DNA of 64,000 nucleotides from JBBQNY01 sp038255255 (lineage in GTDB: Bacteria > Pseudomonadota > Gammaproteobacteria > Xanthomonadales > Ahniellaceae). Where the stretch lies: NCBI GenBank assembly GCA_038255255.1, contig JBBSLL010000009.1, positions 1-64,000 of the forward strand, read 5' to 3'. Position 1 is the stretch's first letter. Every line of letters begins with the position of its first letter. A program made the translations under genes and the position numbers. Below are positions 33,255-42,510 of this stretch, piece by piece. Below the pieces are notes generated by a model that ran no database searches, was not told the origin of the DNA, and saw only the letters and a list, made by a program, of their open reading frames with translations.

Positions 33255-35783
33255 CTACAAAGGCGGCAACGGAGGGTCGAAACCGTCGAAGAAGAGCCGA
33301 TCGGGAAGTGCGGGATCGGCCCATAAGAATGCGGCGCCGGTCAGGCGGTTCGAATATTCACCCGCCGCGGCTTCCGAAGGATCGCTGATCAGCAACGTCG
33401 TGCCCGACAACGCGAGCGCATGGCCAAATCCACCGAACGAATTGACGAGAGTCCTGGAGAGTCGCTGCGTGCGCCTCCAGTTGCCGCCGTAACTCACGAA
33501 CAGGTCCACGTTGCCATCCGGAGAGTTTTCCAGGTACTGGTGAGTCGCGGCGCTGACCACTGCGACGTTGCCCGCAAGTGCCACCGCGAATCCCAGTCGT
33601 TCGCCCACCTGGGTCAGTTTCTGCTCCTGCGCCCAGACGCCATTGGTGCGAGAGAAGACATACGCGCCGCCCTGCGAGGGCTCCAGACCGGGCACGCCGG
33701 GACGCCAGCTGCCGACCAATGCGCGTTGCCCTGAGAGCGAGAGCGAATGTCCGAAGCGGTCGCTGGCGAGGCCGTCGGTCGCGGTGAGCTTCTGCCGCTG
33801 TCCCCAGTTGCCGCCCGCGCGCCCGAACTCCACGACGGAACCCTGGTCGACGCTCGAGGAAATGTCATCGCCCGGCGCACCGACCATCACCGTATCGAGC
33901 GATGCCGCGACCGAGGCGCCAAACCAGGAATCCGCCGCAATGCCGGCCGGCATGAGGCGCTGGGAAGCGCTCCATGTCGGCCCGTCACGGGGGAACGCGA
34001 TGGCCGCATGGTTCCCGCCCGCAACGAGCACCGAGTCGGAGAGCGCGAGCGACACGCCGATGCGCTCGGCGGGTACGCCCTGGGAGTGGACGAGCCGCCT
34101 GGTCTGCGCCCATGCGGTACCGTCGCGTTCGAATATGTAGATCGCGCCTTCGTCGAATCCGACACCGCCACCGCTGTCGAAGCCCGGGCTACCCACTGCG
34201 ACGATCCCATCGGCAATCGCGACAGACGCGCCGAAGGCGTCGCCGTGCCTCCCGTCGGGCACGACCAATTGCTGGTGCACGCGCCAGCCAGCTCCATTGC
34301 GCAGGAGAATCCACGCGGAACCCTGCTCGCACGCCGGAGGAATGTTGTCCCCCGGGACACCGACGATCGCCACATCGCCTTCCAGCGCAACGGCGTGACC
34401 GAAATGGTCGTCGGCTCCGCCGTTCCCCGCGTCGAGCCTCTGCCCGTGCGTCCAAGCGTTGCCGGTGCGGACAAACGCGTGCGCAGAACCCTGGTCGAGA
34501 TTGGTCGTTACGTCGTCCTGGGGCGACCCCGCAAGGATGGTCTGGCCATCGAACGCTATGGCGCTGGAGAGGTAATCGTCCGCCGCCCGGTCCGGTGCAA
34601 AAAGTTGCTGTTGAAGCGACCAGGAGTTGCCGTCGCGTACGAACACCCGGACGAGGCCGGACTGGTTCGGACCTTCATAGGTGGCCGGATCACCCGCGAC
34701 AATCACGTCTCCATGCACGGCCAGTGTCCAGCCGAAATTCTCGCCGAGGGCTGGCGTCGCGCCGACGGTCGGGTCGGCCGGCGCGAGGCGTTGCTGCCGC
34801 AACCATGTGGATCCCACCCGTTCGAACACGTACGCGAAATGACCCGATCCCGCACCGGCCAGCGTGTCGCCTGAGATGGCGAGGAAGCGTCCGAAGTCAG
34901 CGAACGGATCCGTGTCTGCGACGTCGAGCCGTTGCTGCCGCTGCCATGTCGCGCCAGTCCGCGTGAACACGTGCACGGCGCCATGATCGCGTTCTCCGGG
35001 AGCGCCGACGATGATCGTGCTGTCCGAGATCGCGACCGATTTCCCGAAGTACTGTGACCCGCCCGGCTCGCCCGCGTCGAGCGTCGCCACGAGCGACCAC
35101 ACGCTGTTGCTTCTCTCGAATACGAACGCAAGCCCATTGCCGCCCGAGAATGCGGAAGAAGTCGAGCCGACCACGAGCGTATCGCCGTGCAGGGCTACCG
35201 ACGTCGTCCATATGACCGGTCCACCTGTCGCCGTCCGCAACGTGGCCGCGAGAGCCCAGAGGCCCGCATCGCGCTGATACACGAAGATCGAACCGAGGTC
35301 CGGACGACCGTCGGTGACCGCTACCATAGTGTCGCCCGACAACGCGACACCGTTTCCGAGCCCCTCCGCTTGCGGATGAAGTGGGCCCGCGACCAGCTTC
35401 TGGCTGAGCTGCCAGACGGAGCCGATGCGGGTAAACACCTGCACCGATCCGCTCAATGCAGAAGCAGCGATATCGTCACCGCGCGCGCCGACCACCGCAG
35501 TGTCGCCCTCGACGGCCACGGCATTGCCGAATCGGTCGTTGATGTAGCCGTCGGCGCCCGGGCCATTGCCCGGATTGTCGATTCGCAGCCAGTCGTTCCC
35601 GACAGCGCCCGCCACTGAATGCGGCGCAGACGGCAGGTGCTGCTCAAGCCGACCCACTACCCGATCGAGGTTCGCCGGGACGGCATCGTCGTTGTCGCAC
35701 GGCGGCTCAGCGCCAGCGGCGTGAACGCCGCAGGACCACAACAATGCAAAACACAGGCAACGCAGCAGGGTCAGGGTCGGCAT
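33255..35783 (-). CDS. Exported beta-propeller protein with FG-GAP-like repeats
   Basis: An 842-residue protein from ATG 35783 with signal peptide MPTLTLLRCLCFALLWSCGV. At least ten repeats of about 50-60 residues follow, each with a G-D-T-x-V-V/A-G-A pattern (VAVEGDTAVVGARGDD, VALSGDTMVAVTDG, VAISDSTIIVGAPGERD) and a VFxR strand. These are integrin-alpha/FG-GAP-like blades, probably forming one or two propellers. The end (LFFDGFDPPLPPL) matches the short F-x-DGF tail seen on exported proteins in this group. The role is unknown; surface or periplasmic location is expected. The longer in-frame opening to 36335 lies inside the next gene. Confidence 0.8.
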   Translation of the reverse strand: MPTLTLLRCLCFALLWSCGVHAAGAEPPCDNDDAVPANLDRVVGRLEQHLPSAPHSVAGAVGNDWLRIDNPGNGPGADGYINDRFGNAVAVEGDTAVVGARGDDIAASALSGSVQVFTRIGSVWQLSQKLVAGPLHPQAEGLGNGVALSGDTMVAVTDGRPDLGSIFVYQRDAGLWALAATLRTATGGPVIWTTSVALHGDTLVVGSTSSAFSGGNGLAFVFERSNSVWSLVATLDAGEPGGSQYFGKSVAISDSTIIVGAPGERDHGAVHVFTRTGATWQRQQRLDVADTDPFADFGRFLAISGDTLAGAGSGHFAYVFERVGSTWLRQQRLAPADPTVGATPALGENFGWTLAVHGDVIVAGDPATYEGPNQSGLVRVFVRDGNSWSLQQQLFAPDRAADDYLSSAIAFDGQTILAGSPQDDVTTNLDQGSAHAFVRTGNAWTHGQRLDAGNGGADDHFGHAVALEGDVAIVGVPGDNIPPACEQGSAWILLRNGAGWRVHQQLVVPDGRHGDAFGASVAIADGIVAVGSPGFDSGGGVGFDEGAIYIFERDGTAWAQTRRLVHSQGVPAERIGVSLALSDSVLVAGGNHAAIAFPRDGPTWSASQRLMPAGIAADSWFGASVAASLDTVMVGAPGDDISSSVDQGSVVEFGRAGGNWGQRQKLTATDGLASDRFGHSLSLSGQRALVGSWRPGVPGLEPSQGGAYVFSRTNGVWAQEQKLTQVGERLGFAVALAGNVAVVSAATHQYLENSPDGNVDLFVSYGGNWRRTQRLSRTLVNSFGGFGHALALSGTTLLISDPSEAAAGEYSNRLTGAAFLWADPALPDRLFFDGFDPPLPPL

Positions 35784-35824
35784 GCGGGGGCATTGTCGCC
35801 GACTTGGACGCAGGAGACCCGCAC

Positions 35825-38800
35825 CTACTGCGGTGAAGTCAGCAGCAGGAACGGGCTGTTGCTGCGCGCGAAGGTGCCGCCGACCGCGTTCTGCGGTGTC
35901 GCGGAGTAGGTGACGCGGTTGTTCGCGCTGGCCGATTCGCTGGGTTGGGTGAAGTTGAAGGTTACCGAGCCCGCGGGTCGATCGACGAAGGGTACGGTCG
36001 GGCAAGTTCTGCAATAACCCTTGCGATGGATCACGGGAATCGCCGCGCCGTTGACGAACGACGGGGTCTGCGCGAATGCGAAGCTGCTGTTGCCCACAGC
36101 GTCGTAGTAGAAAAGGATCGCGGCCAAGCCATTCTGGTTGTTGAGGCGGAAGTTGAGGATCGACCATCCCCATCCATCGTCTGCCGGGCCGCCATACCAG
36201 AGTCCGCTGAAGTCCGGCGTCGCGCGTGCGGTGGCAGTCACGATGGGCTCCATGCACCAGCGGATGTTCTGGTCGTTCCCCAGCGAGAACGTCATCACGG
36301 CCACGGCGGTGGACGCTATGCGACCGTCGTTGCACGGAGCCTGTGTCGCGGGCGAGTTGAAATCCATCGACACAGTGCCCGACTGCGCCGGCACCTGCTG
36401 CTGCGGAGGCGTGCTGCCGGGCACGTAGCGATACCGGTACAGGGACTTGCCGTTGGCGTCGGGCGTCGGCGCGAACACGCCATTCACCACATTGCCCACC
36501 GCCTGGTAGAACTCGGGCTCACCCTCCGCTCCGTAGGTGTAGAGCGTCATGGCGTACAGCGAGTCGCGCACGCGCACGAACTCGATGCCGTGGCCGTCGC
36601 GGCGACTGTCGTAGAGGATGTTGGATGCCGGCAGCGGGGCGACGGGCGGCGGCGGGGGCGTGATCGATGCGGTCGGCAAGGGCGTCACCCAGGCACCCCG
36701 CGAGCGCGTGAACACCGCCAGCGTCGTGAAGCCGCGATCGATGGCCATGTCCCACACCATCGAATGCGGCAGCCCTTCGTGGCGGAACCACTGCGGTGGC
36801 GTCGCGTCGATGTTGTTGGTGAAGTACAGGCCCCAGTCGGTGCCGGCGAACACCTGCGCGCGGTTGAGCGGATTGGCGACGATCGAGTTGGCGGGGATGT
36901 TCGGCAGGTTGCCGGTCTTGTCGGTCCAGACGAACGAGGCGCAGTTGCCGGTGCAGGCGACCTGGAACACATGGCCGGGTTGCGACGGAGTGTTCTGGTT
37001 GAAGCCGCCTACCGCTGCGTAGCCGATGCGCGGGTCCAGCGGGTCGGTCGCCACATCCATGATCGGACGATTGGGCAACACGGAGTTGCCGCCCGTGACG
37101 TTGACCCAGGAAGCGGTATTCGCCACACCGGCTCCGAGTCCGAAGCCGTACCAGACGTTGCCATCATTGGTGCCCGCGATGGCGATGCGCGGGTCGGTCA
37201 CCGAATGCGCGAGCTGATTGATGAAGGATCGATTCCCCAGCGTACCCTTGGTGATGTTGGGACTGTTGGGATACCACGAGCTTGCCGGCGCCGCGCCGAA
37301 AACCGTTTCCCACACGCGGTTGGTGCCGCCCAGCATGCGGCTGCACCCGTTCGCTGTGGTGCAGCCGCTGTCCGGCGCGTCCAGCACGCCGTAGCGATAC
37401 AGCTCGACAGGCATCACGAAGCTCAGGACGTCGCCGCCCCACAAACCCGGGGCAGACGCATCCTGCGTTGGGCCGCCGGGACCTGCCAGCGCAACGCGCA
37501 GTGCGCCGTTCTGGCTCGAGTAGTACCAGCGCCGGCCCAGCACCGGTTCGATTCGCGTGTAGATGCCGTCACCGCCGTTGCGCGTGACCCAGGCGGAAGG
37601 GCCGGGCTGCACTCCGCCAAACCACTGCACGGTGTTGGAACCGTTGTCCTGCGCGCCGCCACTCGCCCCCCGCACGGTGGCGTTGGCGAAGTTGGCGGTG
37701 ATGTCGCCAGAATAGAACTCGATGGTGTTGATGGTGTCATTGAGCGGGATAAAGGTCGGAGACGCTGCTGCCGCGTTGGTGCTGAGCCACATGCCGCCGT
37801 CGTTGCCGACGAGCAGTACATTGGGATCGTTGCCGACATAAGCGCGTGCGTGGTGGTCGACGTGCACGTTGCTGCCGCCGATGCGCGCGAAATTCGCGCC
37901 ACCGTTCTGCGACCGGAACAGGTGGAGCGCACCGCCGAGTACGACGTCGGGATTGTCCGGGGCGACCGTGAGGCCGGCGTTGTACCAAAGCTGCGTACCC
38001 TCCAAGCCTGCGTACGCATTGTCCGTGCCGACCTGCATCCAGGTCGTGCCCTGGTCCAGCGACTTCCAGACGCCGACAATGCCGTTGTCGAGATTCGTAT
38101 CCGAGATCTGCGCATACAGCACCTGCGCGTGGGTCGGCGCCACCGCGATTTCGATACGGCCATTGGAAGTGCCACCGGCGATGCCATTGCCCGTGCCCGC
38201 AGGCCAGTTGTCGTTGAGCAGCGCCCAGCCGACCGGGCAACCGCTTGTCGGCAGTTGCGCGCGATACACGCCGTTGGCGCCATTGCGATCGAGATCGGGC
38301 TGCACCGGCGTCGGCATGCCACGCGTGCCGACTGCGACGATCAACGTGGTGGTCGCACCCGCGTCGATTGCGAGCAGTCCCGTGGTGTCCTGCCGCTGCG
38401 AGGTGTGCGGATTGGTGAGGCAAGGCCCCGTCCAGTTGAGGCCGGCGTTGTACGAGAGGAACAGACCGGTCTTGGTGCCAACGACGAGGTTGGCGCTGTT
38501 GTTCGGATCGACGACTACTTTGCCGATGGCCTGGTACTGCGGGAAGCCGAGTCCGGCGCTAGGTCCGTAAAACGGGTTGAACACATCCATGCCGAGCGTG
38601 GTCCAGGTTTCGCCCCGGTCGGTGCTCTTGAGCAGGCCGGCGGCGCCGAACGAGAACGATCCGTAGCGAAGGTCGCCGGTACCTGCGTAGATCGTGTTGC
38701 GGTCGTTGGGATCGATATGCAGGTCGCCGATCGCGATGTTGGCGATCTCGGGCAGATCGGTTTTCACGGTCCACGTGGTGGCCGCGGAACAGCAGTTCGT

Positions 38801-39274
38801 CGTTTTCCAGACGCCGCCACCGTCCGAGGCGAAGTAGGCGATGTTCGTCTGCACGGGATCCACCACGATCGCGTTGACGCGCCCCGACGCGGCGCTCGCG
38901 CCAGGGTTGAGCGGCTGGGGGCCCAGCGGAGTGAACGTGCCACTGCCTGCAAAAGCTTTTGCCCTGCCTCGAATGACTTCGGAACCCTGCGGAATCCCGG
39001 CTTGGACAGCGCGCGCCTCGCGCGCCGATTCCACCAGCCACCGCGGCTCGAACCGGCCGGTCGGATAGGTCATCTGCACGGCGCGAAGATCGCCGTCCGA
39101 GGGAGTGCGCCCCGGCTCGGCGTCGTACCAGGCATGGGTCTGTGCAGTCGCGCCTGCGTCGACCGATTGCGCACTGCGTTGCGCGCCGTCACGCGTGGAG
39201 TGCACGGAGCAGCCGCCCAGTGCGACGAGTGATGCACTAACGAGGGCAAGGGAAAAAAGTGTGCGACGGCGCAT
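35825..39274 (-). CDS. Lipoprotein with sialidase/Vps10-like propellers and a C-terminal module
   Basis: A 1149-residue protein from ATG 39274. The signal peptide ends LVALGGCS, a lipobox, so it is probably a lipoprotein. The body (about 110-880) contains BNR/Vps10-type propeller repeats: SDGGGVWKTTNCC, STDRGETWTTLGMDV, KSLDQGTTWMQVG, NDGGMWLST and FAGTDWGLYFTNN. The last 265 residues (from about ASNILYDSRRDGHGIEF) are nearly the same as the end of the neighbouring 983-residue-class propeller protein at 39373-42336. Function unknown; likely surface-exposed. The shared tail may be a location or interaction module. Confidence 0.82.
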   Translation of the reverse strand: MRRRTLFSLALVSASLVALGGCSVHSTRDGAQRSAQSVDAGATAQTHAWYDAEPGRTPSDGDLRAVQMTYPTGRFEPRWLVESAREARAVQAGIPQGSEVIRGRAKAFAGSGTFTPLGPQPLNPGASAASGRVNAIVVDPVQTNIAYFASDGGGVWKTTNCCSAATTWTVKTDLPEIANIAIGDLHIDPNDRNTIYAGTGDLRYGSFSFGAAGLLKSTDRGETWTTLGMDVFNPFYGPSAGLGFPQYQAIGKVVVDPNNSANLVVGTKTGLFLSYNAGLNWTGPCLTNPHTSQRQDTTGLLAIDAGATTTLIVAVGTRGMPTPVQPDLDRNGANGVYRAQLPTSGCPVGWALLNDNWPAGTGNGIAGGTSNGRIEIAVAPTHAQVLYAQISDTNLDNGIVGVWKSLDQGTTWMQVGTDNAYAGLEGTQLWYNAGLTVAPDNPDVVLGGALHLFRSQNGGANFARIGGSNVHVDHHARAYVGNDPNVLLVGNDGGMWLSTNAAAASPTFIPLNDTINTIEFYSGDITANFANATVRGASGGAQDNGSNTVQWFGGVQPGPSAWVTRNGGDGIYTRIEPVLGRRWYYSSQNGALRVALAGPGGPTQDASAPGLWGGDVLSFVMPVELYRYGVLDAPDSGCTTANGCSRMLGGTNRVWETVFGAAPASSWYPNSPNITKGTLGNRSFINQLAHSVTDPRIAIAGTNDGNVWYGFGLGAGVANTASWVNVTGGNSVLPNRPIMDVATDPLDPRIGYAAVGGFNQNTPSQPGHVFQVACTGNCASFVWTDKTGNLPNIPANSIVANPLNRAQVFAGTDWGLYFTNNIDATPPQWFRHEGLPHSMVWDMAIDRGFTTLAVFTRSRGAWVTPLPTASITPPPPPVAPLPASNILYDSRRDGHGIEFVRVRDSLYAMTLYTYGAEGEPEFYQAVGNVVNGVFAPTPDANGKSLYRYRYVPGSTPPQQQVPAQSGTVSMDFNSPATQAPCNDGRIASTAVAVMTFSLGNDQNIRWCMEPIVTATARATPDFSGLWYGGPADDGWGWSILNFRLNNQNGLAAILFYYDAVGNSSFAFAQTPSFVNGAAIPVIHRKGYCRTCPTVPFVDRPAGSVTFNFTQPSESASANNRVTYSATPQNAVGGTFARSNSPFLLLTSPQ
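35828..36640 (-). repeat. C-terminal module, copy 1
   Basis: About 265 codons starting at NILYDSRRDGHGIEFVRVRD, with GLWYGGPADDGWGWS and GYCRTCP, closely matching 39376-40196. The DNA is also clearly alike, suggesting a duplication or gene conversion. Confidence 0.85.
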
Positions 39275-39372
39275 TTTCACGATCCAGCAACTCCAGTCGC
39301 ACAACGACGGAGGCACGCCGGCCCGGCTACTCGAGCCGGATCAGCGTGGGCATCATTTCAGCGTGGGCATTA

Positions 39373-42336
39373 TTACTGAGGCCGGGTGAGCAGAAGGAAA
39401 GGACCGTTGGTTCGTGCGAACGTGCCGCCCACCGGGTTCTGCGGTGTCACCGAGTAGGTGACGCGATTGTTCGCGCTGGCCGATTCGCTCGGCTGGGTGA
39501 AGGTGAAGGTGGCCGAGCCGGCCGGTGAATCGACGAAGGGCACGGTCGGACAAGTCCTGCAATATCCGCGTCGGTGGAACACCGGAACCGAAGCGGCATT
39601 GACGAACGGCGCGGTCTGCGCGAACGCGAAGGTGCTGTTGCCGGCACCGTCGTAATAGAAAAGCAACGCGGCCACTCCATCCGTGACTCCGTTCGTGCTC
39701 GTCAGGCGGAAGTTGAGTACGGACCATCCCCAGCCGTCGTCCGCCGGACCCGCAAACCATAGCCCGCTGAAATCCAGGAAGGGTCTGGCGGTTGCGGCGA
39801 CGATGGGCTGCATGCACCAGCGCACGTTCTGATCGGCGCCGAGCGAGAACGTCATCACCGCTACCGCATTGCTCGCGTCGCGACCGTCATTGCAGGGTGC
39901 GCTCGTAGCCGGCGCGTTGAAATCGACCGATACGGTTCCCGACAACGCCGGCACCTGCTGCTGCGGAGGCGAGGCCCCCGGCACGTAGCGGTACCGGAAC
40001 AGCGACTTGCCATTGGCATCGGGCGTCGGCGCGAAGACTCCATTCACGACATTGCCCAGCGCCTGGTACCACTCCGGCTGTCCGTCCGCGCCGTATGTGT
40101 AGAACGTCAGCGCATACAGCGAATCACGCACGCGCACGAACTCGATGCCGTGGCCGTCGCGACGCGGGTCGAAGAGAATGTTGGAGGCCGGGAGCTGCGG
40201 TGCCCCGGCCAGCGGCAACAGGGCGATGCCGCCGCGCGGCAAACCACCGATGCGCGTGAACGGACCTCCGACCCACACGCGGTCGGGCGAGTCGGCGAGC
40301 AGTGCGGACGGTGTGTCGTTTGGCCGCGGATCCCAGTCCGTGAGGGCGGACCCATCGCTCGAGCGCAGCTTTTTCAGGAACGGCACGCCCCGATTTTCAA
40401 AGGGGTCGTCGGTTTCGAAGTCGAATCCCCCCACGACCAGTTCGCGGGACGCGGTGGCCGCGAGGCTGAAGACGCGACCCAACACGCTGGATGCGGGCCA
40501 GGACGAGTCTACGGCGCCGCTGGAACTGGCGACGCGTGCCAGAAAGCAGAGAGACGTGGTGGGCGGCGGCGCCTGATCGAAAGGGCCAAGGCCGCAGAAA
40601 CCGCCGCCGACAAAAACATCGTCGCCCGACAAGGCCAGTTCGGTGAGGGACCCCGAGCCCGTTCTCAATCTCCATGTGGTTTGTCCGGTCGCCGCTGCGA
40701 CCTTTGCGACCGAGGAGCCGAACGCGACGTACAGGGAACCTTGGCCATCGTCCACGATGGACCGTACCCACAAGTTGAGAGTGCTGTTCGCGGGCCACGT
40801 TGCATCAACCGCTCCGGAGTCAGCGCGCACGCGCCTCAAGCGCGAAGTGCTTCCGGGACAGGAAACGGCACCCACGTGCAGCCAGCCGTCCGAAGAAAGC
40901 GAAAGCGAGTCGACAGCGCAGGTAAGCGCGGGCGACCAGTCGGTGATCGTCGCTCCGGTATCGCCACGGAGCTTGGCGACACCCGCAGGGATCCCACTGA
41001 GACCTCCCAAAAACACCGCGCCACTCGAATCGACGGCGACCGCAGATACACGCACCGGTACGTCGGAGCGCCATGTCGTGTCCAGGGTGCCGTCGGCATG
41101 GAACCTTGCCGCGCCGCTGGTGAAGTAGTGACCGACCTTCGCGAAGTCGCCTCCGACGATCATGCCTCCGTTGGGCTGCCGGGCGAAGGCACTGCCGGAC
41201 GCGGACCGCTCGACGCTGGGCGAGTTCAGAAGCAAGGACCCGTCCAACCCGAGACGCGCGACGGCGAGCCTCGGCTGCGTGCCGAGCCTGTCGAACACGC
41301 CTCCCACGGCCATCCCATTGCCGGACTCCCCGAGGGCGTAGACAAAGCTGTTGGGAGCAGTGTTCCCTCCAGGCACGAGCACGCCATTCTGGTCCAGCCT
41401 CGCGAGATAACGCATATCGACGCCATTGACGCGAGTGAAATCGCCACCCAGCCAGATGCCTCCCTGCGAGTCGGCTTCGATCACGCGCACCCGACCGGTG
41501 GTCGTCGCATTCCATGTCGTGTCGACGGCTCCGTCGGCGAGTGAATAGCCGAGAACCGCATCGGAATCCGAAGCCGACGGGCCCTGCGTTGCCACATACA
41601 GACGGTTGTCGCCGAGACCCAGCGCGCCGAGAAAAGCACTGCTCACGACGATCCACGACGGATCGAGGCGGCCGTCCGGGAGAACGCGCCGCAAGCCGCC
41701 CGATATAGGAACGTAGACGCGGCCTTGGGAGTCAATCTCGAATCCGGCAAAGGTGAGCTGGACTTCCGGCACGTACGCCGTATCGATTGCACCCGATGCC
41801 AGCGAAAGCCTCGCGATGCGGTTGCCGCCGCCTGCCAGGGGCCATCCCCCCGTCGTATACAGGGCTTCACCATGGACAGCCAATTGCCCGATGTTGGGCG
41901 CGCTGGCTGCGAACGCAGCAACCGGGCTGCCGTCCTCAGCCGAGAGTTTGACGATGCGGCTCCGGGTGCCGTCCAGGAACTCCACGACGTAGACGTTGCC
42001 CTGGGCGTCGCCCGCGACGCTACGGATATCGCCCAATGCCGGGGGAATCCATCCGGTATCCACCGTGCCGTCCGCCCGGATCTTCGCGAGGTTCGTCCGC
42101 GCCACCACGTTCACGCTGGAGAAGAAGCCCGCGACGACCCGGCTGCCATCCGGCAGGACCGCGATGTGCTGCACCGTGCCGCCACGCAGCAGGCGTGAGT
42201 CGGGCAGCGCGAGGGGCGGCGGTGACTGCGCCCAGAGTGGACTCGAAGCGAAGATTGCGATGATCAGGGCGAGCACGTAGGCCTGGATGGAGCAATCCGG
42301 GCGAAGCGGGCGGCGACAAACTTCGGCAAGTCGCAT
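39373..42336 (-). CDS. Exported delta-60-repeat propeller protein with the same C-terminal module
   Basis: A 987-residue protein from position 42336. A long signal region at about 15-36 ends SSPLWAQ. Repeats with the DUF5122/delta-60 form follow: VLPDGSRVVAGFFSSVN, IRADGTVDTGWIPPAL, RLDQNGVLVPGG, GGDFTRVNGVDMRYLARLDQ, VGGDFAKVG and FHADGTLDTTWRSD. About 700 residues thus form one or two seven-bladed propellers. The last 265 residues repeat the module found at 35828-36640. It is probably exported and surface-located; function unknown. It is transcribed toward the lipoprotein gene, 98 bases before it. Confidence 0.82.
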   Translation of the reverse strand: MRLAEVCRRPLRPDCSIQAYVLALIIAIFASSPLWAQSPPPLALPDSRLLRGGTVQHIAVLPDGSRVVAGFFSSVNVVARTNLAKIRADGTVDTGWIPPALGDIRSVAGDAQGNVYVVEFLDGTRSRIVKLSAEDGSPVAAFAASAPNIGQLAVHGEALYTTGGWPLAGGGNRIARLSLASGAIDTAYVPEVQLTFAGFEIDSQGRVYVPISGGLRRVLPDGRLDPSWIVVSSAFLGALGLGDNRLYVATQGPSASDSDAVLGYSLADGAVDTTWNATTTGRVRVIEADSQGGIWLGGDFTRVNGVDMRYLARLDQNGVLVPGGNTAPNSFVYALGESGNGMAVGGVFDRLGTQPRLAVARLGLDGSLLLNSPSVERSASGSAFARQPNGGMIVGGDFAKVGHYFTSGAARFHADGTLDTTWRSDVPVRVSAVAVDSSGAVFLGGLSGIPAGVAKLRGDTGATITDWSPALTCAVDSLSLSSDGWLHVGAVSCPGSTSRLRRVRADSGAVDATWPANSTLNLWVRSIVDDGQGSLYVAFGSSVAKVAAATGQTTWRLRTGSGSLTELALSGDDVFVGGGFCGLGPFDQAPPPTTSLCFLARVASSSGAVDSSWPASSVLGRVFSLAATASRELVVGGFDFETDDPFENRGVPFLKKLRSSDGSALTDWDPRPNDTPSALLADSPDRVWVGGPFTRIGGLPRGGIALLPLAGAPQLPASNILFDPRRDGHGIEFVRVRDSLYALTFYTYGADGQPEWYQALGNVVNGVFAPTPDANGKSLFRYRYVPGASPPQQQVPALSGTVSVDFNAPATSAPCNDGRDASNAVAVMTFSLGADQNVRWCMQPIVAATARPFLDFSGLWFAGPADDGWGWSVLNFRLTSTNGVTDGVAALLFYYDGAGNSTFAFAQTAPFVNAASVPVFHRRGYCRTCPTVPFVDSPAGSATFTFTQPSESASANNRVTYSVTPQNPVGGTFARTNGPFLLLTRPQ
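39376..40196 (-). repeat. C-terminal module, copy 2
   Basis: NILFDPRRDGHGIEFVRVRD through GLWFAGPADDGWGWS and GYCRTCPTVPFVD to the end, the second copy of the module at 35828. The copies differ by a short insertion (TSTNGVTDG) and scattered substitutions. Confidence 0.85.
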
Positions 42337-42510
42337 GGGTAGAATCCTTCTAAGGGGGGAGTCCTGGCGGCGATGGCTGGTCGGCGCGATTACGCGTTAC
42401 GCGAACCGTGAACTGGCCGATCTTCGGCGCTGCATAAAGTAGCCCAAATCATGGGGGACTTTGGAAGCGCCCACTGAGTGACAATGTTCACAATCATCGG
42501 AGTTCGTGGC

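Noticed and set aside
35945..39232. 1095-residue plus-strand open frame
   Set aside because: It is the antisense shadow of the propeller lipoprotein, with composition typical of GC-rich mirror frames.
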